DNA from: Longitalea luteola
GTDB taxonomy: Bacteria > Bacteroidota > Bacteroidia > Chitinophagales > Chitinophagaceae
Assembly: GCF_017356035.1 (NCBI RefSeq)
Contig: NZ_JAFIQX010000004.1
Span: 310,001-374,000 of the forward strand
DNA length: 64,000 bases
Reading direction: 5' to 3'
Position 1 is the first letter of the stretch. Every line of letters starts with the position of its first letter. Position numbers and translations under genes: made by a program. Positions 1 through 9,420 of this stretch are shown here, in pieces. Below the pieces are notes generated by a model, which was not told the origin of the DNA, ran no database searches, and saw nothing but the letters and a program-made list of their open reading frames with translations.

Positions 1-167
1 TTTCTCGCTACCACTGTAACGCTTCCCAGTGGCTGGTTCTTTTCATTCGAAACAACACCGGTCACAGTGCTGTTCTGTTGGGCGCTTGCCGGGGAAAACA
101 GGAGTAATTGACTAAGCAAGAGCAGAGGCAATAGGCATGCCCCGGAGTTGACAATCGTTAATCTCAT
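1..167 (-). CDS. SusC/RagA-type TonB-linked outer membrane protein, N-terminal fragment
   Basis: Only the first 55 codons lie in the window; the gene continues past the left edge. The start is the ATG whose complement is at 165-167. A long hydrophobic signal peptide ends near SPASAQQ. It is followed by TVTGVVSNEKNQPLGSVTV, the beginning of a carboxypeptidase-regulatory-like (CarboxypepD_reg) domain that opens SusC/RagA transporters. Such proteins import oligosaccharides or peptides through the outer membrane with a SusD partner, powered by TonB. It lies downstream of the FecR and ECF sigma genes on the same strand, the classic order of a sigma-regulated utilisation locus. The SusC assignment is an inference from the N-terminus and the context. 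Confidence 0.75.
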   Translation of the reverse strand, partial: MRLTIVNSGACLLPLLLLSQLLLFSPASAQQNSTVTGVVSNEKNQPLGSVTVVAR

Positions 168-187
168 ATAGCTTGCAATTTTTAAAT

Positions 188-240
188 AAAAAACGGTCCT
201 GTTCCCGCATGCGGAAGCAGCTTCCGACGCAGGACACCGT
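188..240 (-). terminator. Rho-independent terminator between fecR and the susC-like gene
   Basis: On the minus strand an ACGGTGTCCTG arm (240-230) pairs with CAGGACCGT (201-193). An inner GGAAG/CTTCC stem lies between them, and the hairpin runs into a T-run (193-188). It should separate the regulator genes from the transporter transcript, or attenuate read-through into it. Confidence 0.7.
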
Positions 241-290
241 TCGTAAATGAATGGTCTACTTATTTAATTACAATAACTGAATGGGAATAC

Positions 291-1436
291 CTATTGATGA
301 ATAATGTAGGTACTGTCCTCTCTGGTATATTTCAGTTTGTTAGCTTTGGTTATCAATTTTAAGATCACCTCTATTGAATCTGTTGTTTTAAACTGCCCTA
401 CAAAATATTTCTGCTGCACATCCTTAGCCTCGTACACGATCATTACTTTGTAGGTAGCTGCCAGGTGATCGAGCACCTGGGACAATGGCTGGTTATTATA
501 CATATGCCAGCTGCCTTTGGCATTTACCGGTAATGAAGGGTTATCAACCGCCGCTGAACTGTTCTTTCGCATGTTCGGTTTCTGGCTGTCGGCCCTGAAT
601 GTTCGTATCGCAGTGGAATAAGGCCCATAAATGAATTCCTGCCCCGGCATCAGAAAAACATCGTGTTTTATTAAACTGGTCGTTTTATCCACGGCTTTGA
701 TCACCACCTTTCCATCATATAAACGAACCGACAACTGCCGCTCTTTGGCAAAGGCCGAAACAGTGAACTCTGTTCCCAGTGCAGTGGTGGCAATAGCACC
801 GCTTTCTACCGTGAATGGCCGTGTTGTGTCTTTGGCCACCTTAAAAAAAGCTTTACCGGTGAGCCGGATATGCCGTTTATTGAACGGCGCTTCGTAAATG
901 ACCTCACTGTTATTGAACAGAACGATCATGGAACCATCGGCCAGTGTAATGCTTTTTTCTTTTCCACTCGTATTCACTTCACGCTGCACAAGCGTTGCTA
1001 CCGTATCTTTCGCCGCTGTATTCGTAACCACAGCAGGCGGCTGATCTTTTTTGGAAAAATAGATCCAGCCCAAACCAATAGCCAGCAGCACCGCAGCCGC
1101 AGTGGCCACCCTTGTCATCTTCCGGTAAATAACCGCTTTCCGCTCCTGCGCTTTTCCTGTAAACGCATCTTCAGATAGCGTGTTCTCATTAATAGAAATA
1201 AGGTTTGCGTCTCTTGCCGCTACAGTTTGTTTGAAAAGATCCCATTCTTCGTCCTCGTTTACCTGTGCTGTAAGCTTTACGGAAGTAAGCTGCCAGGTGT
1301 TCATATAATTTATAAAGTAGCGCCGGTTCTCTTCATTGGCATTGATCCATTCAACAATGGTCGAATGTTCTTCTTCACTCAGGTTATTCGTCAGGAATCT
1401 GCCTATCAGCTCATTTATTTGATTATTACTTTCCAT
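291..1436 (-). CDS. FecR family anti-sigma factor
   Basis: This 381-aa inner-membrane protein fits the FecR family. A cytoplasmic N-terminal part (about 1-105) would bind the sigma factor. One membrane helix spans about 108-127 (ATAAAVLLAIGLGWIYF). A periplasmic FecR domain follows at about 155-250, and a DUF4974 (STN-like) domain at about 312-381 would contact the N-terminal signalling domain of a SusC transporter. The gene lies 59 bp downstream of an ECF sigma gene and upstream of a SusC-like gene, all on one strand. In this family the anti-sigma factor releases its sigma factor when the transporter binds its substrate. The start ATG at 1436 fits the family N-terminus. Confidence 0.92.
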   Translation of the reverse strand: MESNNQINELIGRFLTNNLSEEEHSTIVEWINANEENRRYFINYMNTWQLTSVKLTAQVNEDEEWDLFKQTVAARDANLISINENTLSEDAFTGKAQERKAVIYRKMTRVATAAAVLLAIGLGWIYFSKKDQPPAVVTNTAAKDTVATLVQREVNTSGKEKSITLADGSMIVLFNNSEVIYEAPFNKRHIRLTGKAFFKVAKDTTRPFTVESGAIATTALGTEFTVSAFAKERQLSVRLYDGKVVIKAVDKTTSLIKHDVFLMPGQEFIYGPYSTAIRTFRADSQKPNMRKNSSAAVDNPSLPVNAKGSWHMYNNQPLSQVLDHLAATYKVMIVYEAKDVQQKYFVGQFKTTDSIEVILKLITKANKLKYTREDSTYIIHQ

Positions 1437-1495
1437 GCACTTATTATTGATACGACTGGAAAAAGAATTACCCTTACCGTGAAATAAAAAAAATA

Positions 1496-2104
1496 TTATT
1501 TATTTAACAGTAAAATGAAAGCCAATAAGATAATGCCGAAAGAAAGCCAGCTGGCCAGCTTTTCGCGCAGTTTTGCCAGCGCCCGGCTGATCTGCGTTTC
1601 CACGGTTTTTACGGAGATATTCATCCGGTCGGCGATCTCACTATATTTCAGTCCTTCGAACCGGCTCATTTCAAATATGCGGCGCATTTGTTCGGGCAGT
1701 TCGCCAATAGCGGTATCAATGGCTGCCTGCAGCTGTTTTACATCCACATTGTTAAACCCATTGGCCGGGTCGTCTTCAGCTACTGATTGCAACATGAACT
1801 GAACATACTGCTGCCTGATCTTCCGGTGCTTTAGATTGTCTAGGATATTGTTGGAAATGATCTTGTACAAATAATTCCGGGGAGAAACACCCGGCGCCAG
1901 GTTATCGCGCGCATCCCATAATTTAATGAAGCCTGAGTGAACCATTTCCTTGGCCATATCGAGGTCGAGCCCATACCTGAACTGACAGAATGCACAGAGG
2001 GGAAGAAAGTGCTTCTTGAAGAATTCCTCAAAGGAAGCATCATCGAACCGGACATGGCCGGCAGACGCACCTTCAGGTTTATTCTCCGGGGACTTAAAAT
2101 TCAT
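1496..2104 (-). CDS. ECF-type RNA polymerase sigma-70 factor with C-terminal membrane helix
   Basis: This is an extracytoplasmic-function sigma factor of the Bacteroidetes FecI-like class. Region 2 is at about residues 26-96 (MAKEMVHSGFIKLWDAR, then YLYKIISNNILDNLKHRK). Region 4 is at about 125-178, with the helix-turn-helix LKYSEIADRMNISVKTVETQ. The ATG at 2104 (202 aa) is preferred over an upstream in-frame TTG at 2110. The last 18 residues, LSFGIILLAFILLLNK, form a hydrophobic segment that could anchor the protein in the membrane. It probably drives the adjacent susC locus under FecR control. Confidence 0.92.
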   Translation of the reverse strand: MNFKSPENKPEGASAGHVRFDDASFEEFFKKHFLPLCAFCQFRYGLDLDMAKEMVHSGFIKLWDARDNLAPGVSPRNYLYKIISNNILDNLKHRKIRQQYVQFMLQSVAEDDPANGFNNVDVKQLQAAIDTAIGELPEQMRRIFEMSRFEGLKYSEIADRMNISVKTVETQISRALAKLREKLASWLSFGIILLAFILLLNK

Positions 2105-2322
2105 TCGCAAGCACTTTTGGCTAAAGGGTTAAATGTTACATACCAGACAAACACAGCTGTAAAATGCCGCATCCTGCTAAATCCTGTGCAGCTTTATCTG
2201 GCTAATGTAACAAATTAACTGAAAAAGGGTATTCCTGACAAAAAACAGTTTGGGCGCAGGTTGCGTAAGAAATTCATGATCAGCAATATATATATTTCTG
2301 GAGTCAGCCGGGATTGATGGGA

Positions 2323-4998
2323 TCATCGCAGCAACATCACGACACCCGACCGCTTTTCAACAACATTGCGATCCGGGGTTCTGTATTGCAGCATATAGGC
2401 ATAACCACCGGCCATGGCGCGCTCATATTTGTATAGGCCATTCCAGCCAGTTGCGGGATTGGTAGATTCAAATACTTTTTCGCCCCAGCGGTTGAAAATA
2501 GTGAGCCGGTATTCGCTGAACCGGCAGCCCGCCTCCATAACCGGTTTAAACTGGTCATTGCGGCCGTTCCCATCCGGCGTAAAGGCATTTGGCAGTTTAA
2601 TCTGGCAATCACAATTATAAAATTGCACAAGCACCGAATCGGCCACTATTCCACAGGTACTGGCAACTTCAACCCGGTATTTTCCTGATCTGGTGACATT
2701 ATAAGTTGGCATTACAGCGCCATCCTGCCATTGCCAGCTGGCCGGCATTGCAACAGATGCATTCAGTATAATTGATGCACCATCACAAAGAGCAGTATCC
2801 CGTCCCAATTCTACTGTAGGCAGCGCCTTCAGCGAAACCTGAATGGTATCAGCACGAACACAACCATTATTTGCAACCTGTACCCAATACTGGCCGGGCT
2901 GCGATACGGTATAGGTATTTCCCGCGGATCCATCCTGCCAGGTGTATTGATGGCTGCCTGTCACCAGTACATTCAATGGCAAGGCAGTCCCATTACAGAT
3001 CGTTGTATCGTTGCCTAATGAAAATGTGGGTACAAACGAATACACTACGTTAATAGTATCAGCTGTCGTGCAGTTGCTTTTATTGATTTCAACCCAATAT
3101 TTGCCGGGCTGGGTTATGGTGTAAGAAGGCTGGAGCGTACCATCCTGCCACAGATAGCTATCACCAGCGCTTGAAGCTGCATTCAGCAATAAATAGCTTC
3201 CATTACATAAAGTGGTATCGTTACCCAATTCCAGCGACAGGTTTGTATACGATACATTTATTGTATCTCTTTTCCGGCAGCCGGCGGGGTCAGCCACTTC
3301 CACCCAGTACTGCCCGGTCTGGTTTATAGTAAATGTAGGTTGTATCGATCCGTCCTGCCAGGTGTATGTTTGAATGCCGGCAGCTGTAGCATCCAACTGC
3401 AGCGAAGCGCCGTTACATATAGCCGTGTCTTTCCCCAGGTCAGGTGTTGGCGACACGCCGGTACTGACGAGGATGTTATCTGTTGCATTGCAACCCCCTT
3501 TTTTTACCTGTACGGAATAAGTACCCGGCAAAGAAACGGTGTAGCTGGAACCGGTAGTTCCATCCTGCCATAGATAACTATCCGCCGAAACGGATGCCAG
3601 ATCAAGCAACAGATTGTTGCCATCGCACAGAACAGTATCGTTTCCCAGCGATACCTGCAGAGAAGTGTATTGAATATTCACCGAATCTCTTTTGCGGCAG
3701 CCGCTGGTACTCGTCACTTCTACCCAATGCCAGCCGGGTTGTGTTACGGTAAATGCCGGCGATGTTGATCCATCCTGCCACAGGTACGACGTGCTGCCCA
3801 AACCTGAAACATCTAACGGCAATGTATTACCGATACAGAGTGTTGAGTCTGGTCCGAGATCGGGATAGGAAAAATAGAGGGCGTTAAAATTAGGCAAACC
3901 CAGGGCGCCGTTCCTGCCGCCCAGGTAAACGCCATTATCTACATAATTGCAAAGCGCGCCGGCATTATTAGGATTGTTGATCACTCCCAGGTAGCCATTA
4001 GCAGACCGGGATACATAGATCTTTTTATCGGGTCCTAACTGCACACAGGCTTTTATGCTGGTACCGGTGCCAACACTTTGCCGGGAAGCCAGGATCGCAG
4101 CAGCCGAACCTAATGAAACGTCGTATTGATAAATAAAGGAGCCGCTAAATGCTACCACATATAACTTTGTATTGTCGGGTGAAAATTCAGAAGCGTATGC
4201 ATCCCGGATTGCATTATGCAGGGCAAGGGTAACAGCATTTGAGACCTGGCCGGTCAGGTTATCAAAGTCATACAATTCTACTGTGGGTGACGTAGTAGGC
4301 GTATTGGCATAACCCAGCGTTGAACAGAGCTTTTTACCGTCATGCGACGCTTTTAAATAGCCATAGCGGTTGCCTCCATGATAGGTCATACCAACAGCTG
4401 ATGTTACGGCTGTGGGCGTTATGCCGGCAGCCGTCAGCAAAAAAGCATGGAACCGGTTGTTATTCCCCTTCTCATGCGTAATGATCCATACGTCCTGGCA
4501 ATTGCTATGATGTACAGCCGTAACCTGTTCCCGCGCATTTTCGAACAACAGGCTGTTCTTGATGGTTACATCGCCCAACCCGTTATTGCGTGACATATCA
4601 ACGACAGAATAATTCAGCCCATAACCAGCAGAAGTGTTGGTCCAGTCACCAATAGTAAATACATAATACAGGTTCTTATTTTGAGGCATGGGAACTACAA
4701 TGGCCGATTGTGCCGAGATGTTCTGGCCGCGCAATCCGCTGCCATTGGGCATAACTGCATGATTGCGGTTCCATACCTGCGAACCATCGGTATAGAACAG
4801 CAACTGGCCATTTTCGTCTGCAATAGATGCACAGCCTTCACTCTGGTTAATAACGCCATCCGTAAGCGCCACGGGTGCACCGGAATTGAAGCTAACTCCT
4901 GCATTCCGGCCGAAATACCAGATATTTCCCTGCTTCTGGGCAGTGAGCTCAGGACATATTAACAGTTGGAGTAATACCAAAAAACCAAAACGTTGCAT
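2323..4998 (-). CDS. Secreted repeat protein with gliding-motility/T9SS type B sorting domain
   Basis: This 891-aa protein starts with a signal peptide (QRFGFLVLLQLLICPELTAQ). Residues about 25-375 resemble the beta-propeller-like head of many Bacteroidetes surface proteins (NIWYFGRNAGVSFNSG, LLFYTDGSQVWN). Six tandem repeats of about 70 aa follow (about 380-800). Each opens with LGxDTxxCxG, carries a central WQDG and ends in a YWVEV-like strand, so they are PKD/Ig-like. The C-terminus (from LPNAFTPDGNGRNDQF) is the gliding-motility-associated CHU_C domain. In related proteins this domain directs export by the type IX system and surface attachment. No catalytic motif was seen; the role is probably adhesive or structural. 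Confidence 0.9.
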   Translation of the reverse strand: MQRFGFLVLLQLLICPELTAQKQGNIWYFGRNAGVSFNSGAPVALTDGVINQSEGCASIADENGQLLFYTDGSQVWNRNHAVMPNGSGLRGQNISAQSAIVVPMPQNKNLYYVFTIGDWTNTSAGYGLNYSVVDMSRNNGLGDVTIKNSLLFENAREQVTAVHHSNCQDVWIITHEKGNNNRFHAFLLTAAGITPTAVTSAVGMTYHGGNRYGYLKASHDGKKLCSTLGYANTPTTSPTVELYDFDNLTGQVSNAVTLALHNAIRDAYASEFSPDNTKLYVVAFSGSFIYQYDVSLGSAAAILASRQSVGTGTSIKACVQLGPDKKIYVSRSANGYLGVINNPNNAGALCNYVDNGVYLGGRNGALGLPNFNALYFSYPDLGPDSTLCIGNTLPLDVSGLGSTSYLWQDGSTSPAFTVTQPGWHWVEVTSTSGCRKRDSVNIQYTSLQVSLGNDTVLCDGNNLLLDLASVSADSYLWQDGTTGSSYTVSLPGTYSVQVKKGGCNATDNILVSTGVSPTPDLGKDTAICNGASLQLDATAAGIQTYTWQDGSIQPTFTINQTGQYWVEVADPAGCRKRDTINVSYTNLSLELGNDTTLCNGSYLLLNAASSAGDSYLWQDGTLQPSYTITQPGKYWVEINKSNCTTADTINVVYSFVPTFSLGNDTTICNGTALPLNVLVTGSHQYTWQDGSAGNTYTVSQPGQYWVQVANNGCVRADTIQVSLKALPTVELGRDTALCDGASIILNASVAMPASWQWQDGAVMPTYNVTRSGKYRVEVASTCGIVADSVLVQFYNCDCQIKLPNAFTPDGNGRNDQFKPVMEAGCRFSEYRLTIFNRWGEKVFESTNPATGWNGLYKYERAMAGGYAYMLQYRTPDRNVVEKRSGVVMLLR

Positions 4999-5000
4999 AG

Positions 5001-5129
5001 GCCGGGTCAGGGATTCAACATAAGATGATGTATGAACGAATATACATACAGTTTATTTTTTAAAACCAATACAGATAATCAATTACCCGGCTTAACATTC
5101 ATTCATCTTATCGAGAACCTGACCCGGTC
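5001..5129. repeat. Long imperfect inverted repeat between two secreted-protein genes
   Basis: CCGGGTCAGG at 5002-5011 is the exact reverse complement of CCTGACCCGG at 5118-5127. Inside it, ATAAGATGA (from about 5020) pairs with TCATCTTAT (5103-5111). The arms are separated by unpaired bases and an AT-rich centre. It fills most of the 175-bp gap between the stop of the GxGYxYP gene and the start of the next minus-strand gene. It may be a terminator/attenuator or a small palindromic repeat element. Confidence 0.5.
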
Positions 5130-5173
5130 ATTATATGATAAAAACGTTTACTGATTTACGTATATAAATTAAT

Positions 5174-7213
5174 TTACTTTTTTGTTATCGGGTTGAACCT
5201 GCATCCATTGGGTGAAGCATCAACCGGCAGGCCATTGGCTTCCCTGATCAATTGAAAAATATGATCGGGCCGTACCACCACATAATCGGCATTCAGGGAA
5301 TTGGCCACGTTCTTGAAATTGGATGGTTTCACATCTGTCCACGGTTGTGCCTGAATGATGATGAACCGGGGCGAACTGCCGTTCCAGCCAGCAGCCGCTG
5401 ATGCAATATGATCTTTCATGGCCTGTTCACCTGTACAATAATTGCAGGAAAGCGCCATACCGGGCAGACTGTTATTATAAATGGTCAGCCCGCCGCCGGT
5501 ATTCTGTGCTGTGAGGCCAAGCAGGGATGGTGCATAGGTAGCAAAGCTTTGTCCCACATTCTGATTTATGCCGCCGGTGATCGTATTCCAGATGGTGATC
5601 ACCCTGAAACCGGCGCGGCGATTGTAATCTTCGGTCCTGGCAACAAACTGGTTCAACCGTTGCTGGTTGGGAAAGCTGTTGGGATATACGTAACCATACC
5701 CCGATGGACCAGAAATAAGGTTGTCGTTATCGGTGGCCGTTTGGTAATAGAAGTTAAGCGCACCGGGCATGGCATCCAGCATAGCCGGCGACAGTGTCCA
5801 GCCGATGGGTACAGAACCACGATCAGGATTATTCCAAAGCTTTCGCATGAGGTGCTCTACGTATTGGAGGTTATCGCCATCACTTAATATAAAGGCCACA
5901 TAGATCTTGTTCTGCAAGGCAGGCTTTGGCGGAGCTGGTTTTACCGTCACTGTTCTGGAAGTGCCGCTGTGAATGGTCAGGTTGCTGCACCAGTCACTGG
6001 CAATGGTAGCGATACCATATTGCGATGCCCGTTGAACACCCGGTGCTTCTTCAGGCCACCAGCCCATATAATTGGAACCGGCCGGCATGGAATTTAAGAA
6101 ACTGTTAAGCAGGGTACTTTCTGCAGCCACATTCGGATCGAGCCATATAACGGCGGCGCCCAGTGCTGTTGCATATTCCCGTAAGGCAGCTTTATGCACA
6201 TCAGGATTTAAGCCGATCAACAAGCGGCGATCAAGGCTGGGCCAGTAGGTATTGTACAGGGTTTGATATACCTGCAGTTTACTGGTGAATTGCCCCCGCA
6301 GATCGAGCAATACCGGTAAATTATAAGGGGCAGCTGTTAAACGGGATAACAATAATGGTGAAGCGATGAGCGCTTTCCTGTTCTTAGCCAGCACAGTAGC
6401 CAGGTTCACGGTATGCATCTGCGCCGGATCATATACGATCAGGCCGGCGATCTCGCTCCTGTATTTGCTGATCAGGCTCCATTTATCGGCGTGTTCGGTA
6501 TAACTCAGCCCTAATGATTGCAACCAAGTGAATGGCCCTTCGGCAAACGCATCGCCTTCATACGAGAAGATGCGTGGTTTTGTTCTGTTTACAATGCCTT
6601 TCAGGGAAGCGAAAAGATACATTTCGGCAGAAGATGCGTTTTGCTGCACCGCTACCCAATCTACTTTTGTATAAGAAGTGCCCCGCCAGAAGACGCGCAG
6701 CTCTATGGATTGATTGGCAGCCGGCATCGTAAAGGGCAGGGTGAAACTTACATAGTTCGATGCCACCGGAAATTCACGCCGGGTGATCGTCCGGAATGCC
6801 AGTGTTTGCCCGGTAGTGGCGTTTCTAACGTCAATGTCTACTACAGAGTCGTTATTGGCGGTGTTATTATCAACCTTCATTCTGAATTCCGCCACATTGG
6901 GACCTGCGGGAATACTGGCATCATAGGGACCATAGATCATATGTTGGTTCGGGGCATCGATGCTGGTCTGGCAAAGCCAGCCATCTGATTCAGGCCGGCC
7001 GGTATTATGGCTTAGTGCCGGTCCTTCGGCTTCCCAGTGGGAAGACGTTTCCCGAAGCACTATATGGTCCTGCGTTGTTGCAGGCGCGGGGAACGAAGGA
7101 AGGAGTTGTGAAGAGGGCCACGTGATCTGGGCCATTGCTGGAAGAATAAAGAATTGAAGCAGCGGCAATAGCCAGGCTGCTTTCATCCGGGATAAAGCAA
7201 GCGTTTGGTTCAT
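5174..7213 (-). CDS. GxGYxYP domain protein, putative secreted glycoside hydrolase
   Basis: This 679-aa protein has a signal peptide; the second methionine (MKAAWLLPLLQFF) is an equally good start. Residues about 30-200 look like a beta-sandwich carbohydrate-binding region (ETSSHWEAEGPALSH). The main part matches the GxGYxYP family, with its signature in SGPSGYGYVYPNSFP and an upstream YVAFILSDGDNLQYVEH segment. The family is classed as putative glycoside hydrolases and is often found near polysaccharide-utilisation loci. Substrate and catalytic residues are not known to me. It is on the same strand as the preceding surface-protein gene but separated by an inverted repeat. Confidence 0.8.
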   Translation of the reverse strand: MNQTLALSRMKAAWLLPLLQFFILPAMAQITWPSSQLLPSFPAPATTQDHIVLRETSSHWEAEGPALSHNTGRPESDGWLCQTSIDAPNQHMIYGPYDASIPAGPNVAEFRMKVDNNTANNDSVVDIDVRNATTGQTLAFRTITRREFPVASNYVSFTLPFTMPAANQSIELRVFWRGTSYTKVDWVAVQQNASSAEMYLFASLKGIVNRTKPRIFSYEGDAFAEGPFTWLQSLGLSYTEHADKWSLISKYRSEIAGLIVYDPAQMHTVNLATVLAKNRKALIASPLLLSRLTAAPYNLPVLLDLRGQFTSKLQVYQTLYNTYWPSLDRRLLIGLNPDVHKAALREYATALGAAVIWLDPNVAAESTLLNSFLNSMPAGSNYMGWWPEEAPGVQRASQYGIATIASDWCSNLTIHSGTSRTVTVKPAPPKPALQNKIYVAFILSDGDNLQYVEHLMRKLWNNPDRGSVPIGWTLSPAMLDAMPGALNFYYQTATDNDNLISGPSGYGYVYPNSFPNQQRLNQFVARTEDYNRRAGFRVITIWNTITGGINQNVGQSFATYAPSLLGLTAQNTGGGLTIYNNSLPGMALSCNYCTGEQAMKDHIASAAAGWNGSSPRFIIIQAQPWTDVKPSNFKNVANSLNADYVVVRPDHIFQLIREANGLPVDASPNGCRFNPITKK

Positions 7214-7321
7214 AGAAAAAAGTTTAATGTTAACCGTGAATACAACGAATTTCGGCGTTTAGCAAAAGCAAGAAAATGCTAAAAAGAATTCAGCCGAAAA
7301 TCATTCTATCGGTGCTTTTTT

Positions 7322-8056
7322 CTATATATTCTTTAATTCATCAAGCAGTCGCCGTTGTTCTATGGTATCTTCAACAGGCAGCGTCAATAGCTGTTTCTCC
7401 GCAGCGGCCATCAATTCATTGAACCGGTTGGCGTCGGCAAGCCTTGCTGCAATATCTGCCCGAAGGATGAGTACTTTAAGCAGGTTCAGTGGATCATTGG
7501 TAGCGGCAGTCAACAGCGCCTTGTCAAGCACTTTGGCAGCCGTTTCAAAATCCCCATGAGCATCAGCCAGCCGGCTTCCTAACTCATACACTTTGGCCAG
7601 GGGTGTGCCTGTCACAGCAGGTTTATCTTTTTCAGGGAAGACAAGGCTGTTCGTTTTTTCGATCCGCTGCCCTACCCTGATATAGTTGCCATTCGGATCA
7701 ACAACAATAAATTGCCGTACGCCATAGGCCGGTATGTCTTTCAACGGATTTAACCGGGGATAACCTTTCAACGGCACTTTGCCATACAGCGATTTTAAAG
7801 AAGCCCGGCAAACTTCATAGATAGGATCGATTTCGGTAACTATCAGATAGCAGCCGCTGTAATTGGCATCAGGCTGTTGTTTCAGCGCAAAAAAATGCAG
7901 TTCCAGGTCCCAGATATTAAATGCGATGTAATTGTTCGGCACCTTTTGCTTATAGGTAACAACTGCTCCCAGGGCTTTGTAAAAGTCCTCTGTCTGGTTT
8001 ATTGACATACAGGGCAGCAAAGGAATAGCATACTGGTTTGTGTGTTGGTCGGGCAT
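7322..8056 (-). CDS. VOC (glyoxalase/bleomycin-resistance fold) protein with helical C-terminal extension
   Basis: Residues about 8-125 form a VOC beta-alpha-beta-beta-beta module (AIPLLPCMSINQTEDFYKAL, then GVRQFIVVDPNGNYIRVGQ), as in bleomycin-binding and small-molecule-binding proteins. At 244 aa the protein is about twice the length of a simple VOC protein. The C-terminal 100 residues are predicted helical and resemble TPR-like pairs (AKVYELGSRLADAHGDFETA, then PLNLLKVLILRADIAARL). It lies 80 bp downstream of an AraC regulator on the same strand. Substrate unknown. Confidence 0.75.
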   Translation of the reverse strand: MPDQHTNQYAIPLLPCMSINQTEDFYKALGAVVTYKQKVPNNYIAFNIWDLELHFFALKQQPDANYSGCYLIVTEIDPIYEVCRASLKSLYGKVPLKGYPRLNPLKDIPAYGVRQFIVVDPNGNYIRVGQRIEKTNSLVFPEKDKPAVTGTPLAKVYELGSRLADAHGDFETAAKVLDKALLTAATNDPLNLLKVLILRADIAARLADANRFNELMAAAEKQLLTLPVEDTIEQRRLLDELKNI

Positions 8057-8136
8057 ACTATGGGCTTTTGCGTAGTAGCCTGCAAAGTTGAAGAACTATT
8101 CCTGCCGGAAATTGTACCGAAACGACATTCTGCCTG

Positions 8137-8946
8137 CTACTGCACCTGTATCGCCTGCTGTTGTAAGAAAGCCGATGGCGACAAACCCGTAAACTCCCTG
8201 AAATGGCGGTTTAAATGTGCCTGGTCGTAGTAATCGAGCGCATGCGCAATGGCGGTGAGCTTTTGAGGAGATGTATTAGCACCGCCCGTTAAAACCTCGA
8301 TGAGCTGCTCAAAGCGTGCCAGCTTGAAAAATGTTTTGGCCGAAAAACCGGTAAGGTCTTTAAAATGTCTTTCAAACTGGCGGGGCGACAAATTCGCCTC
8401 TTTCACCAACTCACTTATGGAAGGGTAATGTTTCGATTCATAAATCGAAAAGATCAGTTTTTCCAGGCGGGTATATTTCGAGGCGCCCCGATGCAGTTGC
8501 GCTTCCAAAAACCCGGAAACGATCTGCACCCTTTCTTCGAAACTCATCGCATGCAACAATTTATCGGCCAGGGCGGCGCCTGGTCTTTCCAATAAGGCCA
8601 CCACATCAATCTGCTGGTTGGTAACAACCGTAGCGGGAATATTGAATAACAGCGGCAATGCATGTGCATACAGCTGCACCCCAAAGAACCCGTTTACGGT
8701 GGCCGCAGACGCGAATTGTTTACTGGTGTTCGTTTGACCATAGAAGCCCATGGTAGGAATACGCATCGGCACGCCATTGTTATCTGATGTGGCGTAATCG
8801 CCCGCGAAACAAAACAGCAGTTCCAGCTTCCGGTTGGCGATGGCATGGTGGGTATGCACCTGGCCAGGATCGATAACCAGTTCTCCTTCCCAGAAACGGG
8901 CTACATAGCGCCGGAGCATCAGGTTTGGAAGAATGGTCTTATACAT
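8137..8946 (-). CDS. AraC family transcriptional regulator
   Basis: This 269-aa protein has a C-terminal AraC/XylS double helix-turn-helix (about 165-265), including ISELVKEANLSPRQFERHFK and a second helix pair ending in HLNRHFREFTGLSPSAF. The N-terminal 150 residues form the ligand-sensing part seen in Bacteroidetes AraC proteins (YVARFWEGELVIDPG). It sits between an SMR exporter gene upstream and a VOC gene downstream on the same strand and may regulate either. Effector unknown. Confidence 0.9.
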   Translation of the reverse strand: MYKTILPNLMLRRYVARFWEGELVIDPGQVHTHHAIANRKLELLFCFAGDYATSDNNGVPMRIPTMGFYGQTNTSKQFASAATVNGFFGVQLYAHALPLLFNIPATVVTNQQIDVVALLERPGAALADKLLHAMSFEERVQIVSGFLEAQLHRGASKYTRLEKLIFSIYESKHYPSISELVKEANLSPRQFERHFKDLTGFSAKTFFKLARFEQLIEVLTGGANTSPQKLTAIAHALDYYDQAHLNRHFREFTGLSPSAFLQQQAIQVQ

Positions 8947-9022
8947 CAGCCGTTTAATTATTTAGATTGGAAGACCCAATTCTAATCAATTTTTTATAAA
9001 TGTTATCAAAAATGCCGGCATC

Positions 9023-9349
9023 TTAATGAGAAACTGCTTTTAATCCAACAACAGACCCAATAAGTGTAATGAGGAAGAACAGCCGCCAGAAGCTGACCGG
9101 ATCTTTGAATAAAAAGATGCCGATGAGCGCAGTGCCTGCAGCCCCAATGCCTGTCCATACCGCATAACTGGTGCCGATGGGAATGGTTTGTGTTACTTTC
9201 ATTAACAGGAACATACTGATGAACAGCGAAACAAAGAATCCCGCATACCAGAGCATAGATGTATTGCCGGTCGTTGCCTGCGCTTTTCCCAGGCAGGTTG
9301 CAAATACCACTTCAAATAACCCTGCTATTATCAACAAAAACCAACTCAT
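9023..9349 (-). CDS. SMR family small multidrug/guanidinium exporter (SugE/Gdx-like)
   Basis: The 108-aa protein has four membrane helices and the usual SMR length. The first helix, MSWFLLIIAGLFEVVFATCL, carries the conserved glutamate in FEV that binds protons and cations. The TSYAVWTGIGAAGTALIG stretch is typical of the SugE/Gdx branch, which exports guanidinium or quaternary ammonium compounds. SMR proteins work as antiparallel dimers or paired subunits; no second SMR gene is adjacent. It lies between Crp/Fnr and AraC regulator genes on the same strand. Confidence 0.88.
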   Translation of the reverse strand: MSWFLLIIAGLFEVVFATCLGKAQATTGNTSMLWYAGFFVSLFISMFLLMKVTQTIPIGTSYAVWTGIGAAGTALIGIFLFKDPVSFWRLFFLITLIGSVVGLKAVSH

Positions 9350-9420
9350 TGCTTTTTATTTTTTTTGCAAAGGTCGGTTATGAGAAGTCCTTAAAATTTT
9401 ACAAATGATAAAAACCACGG

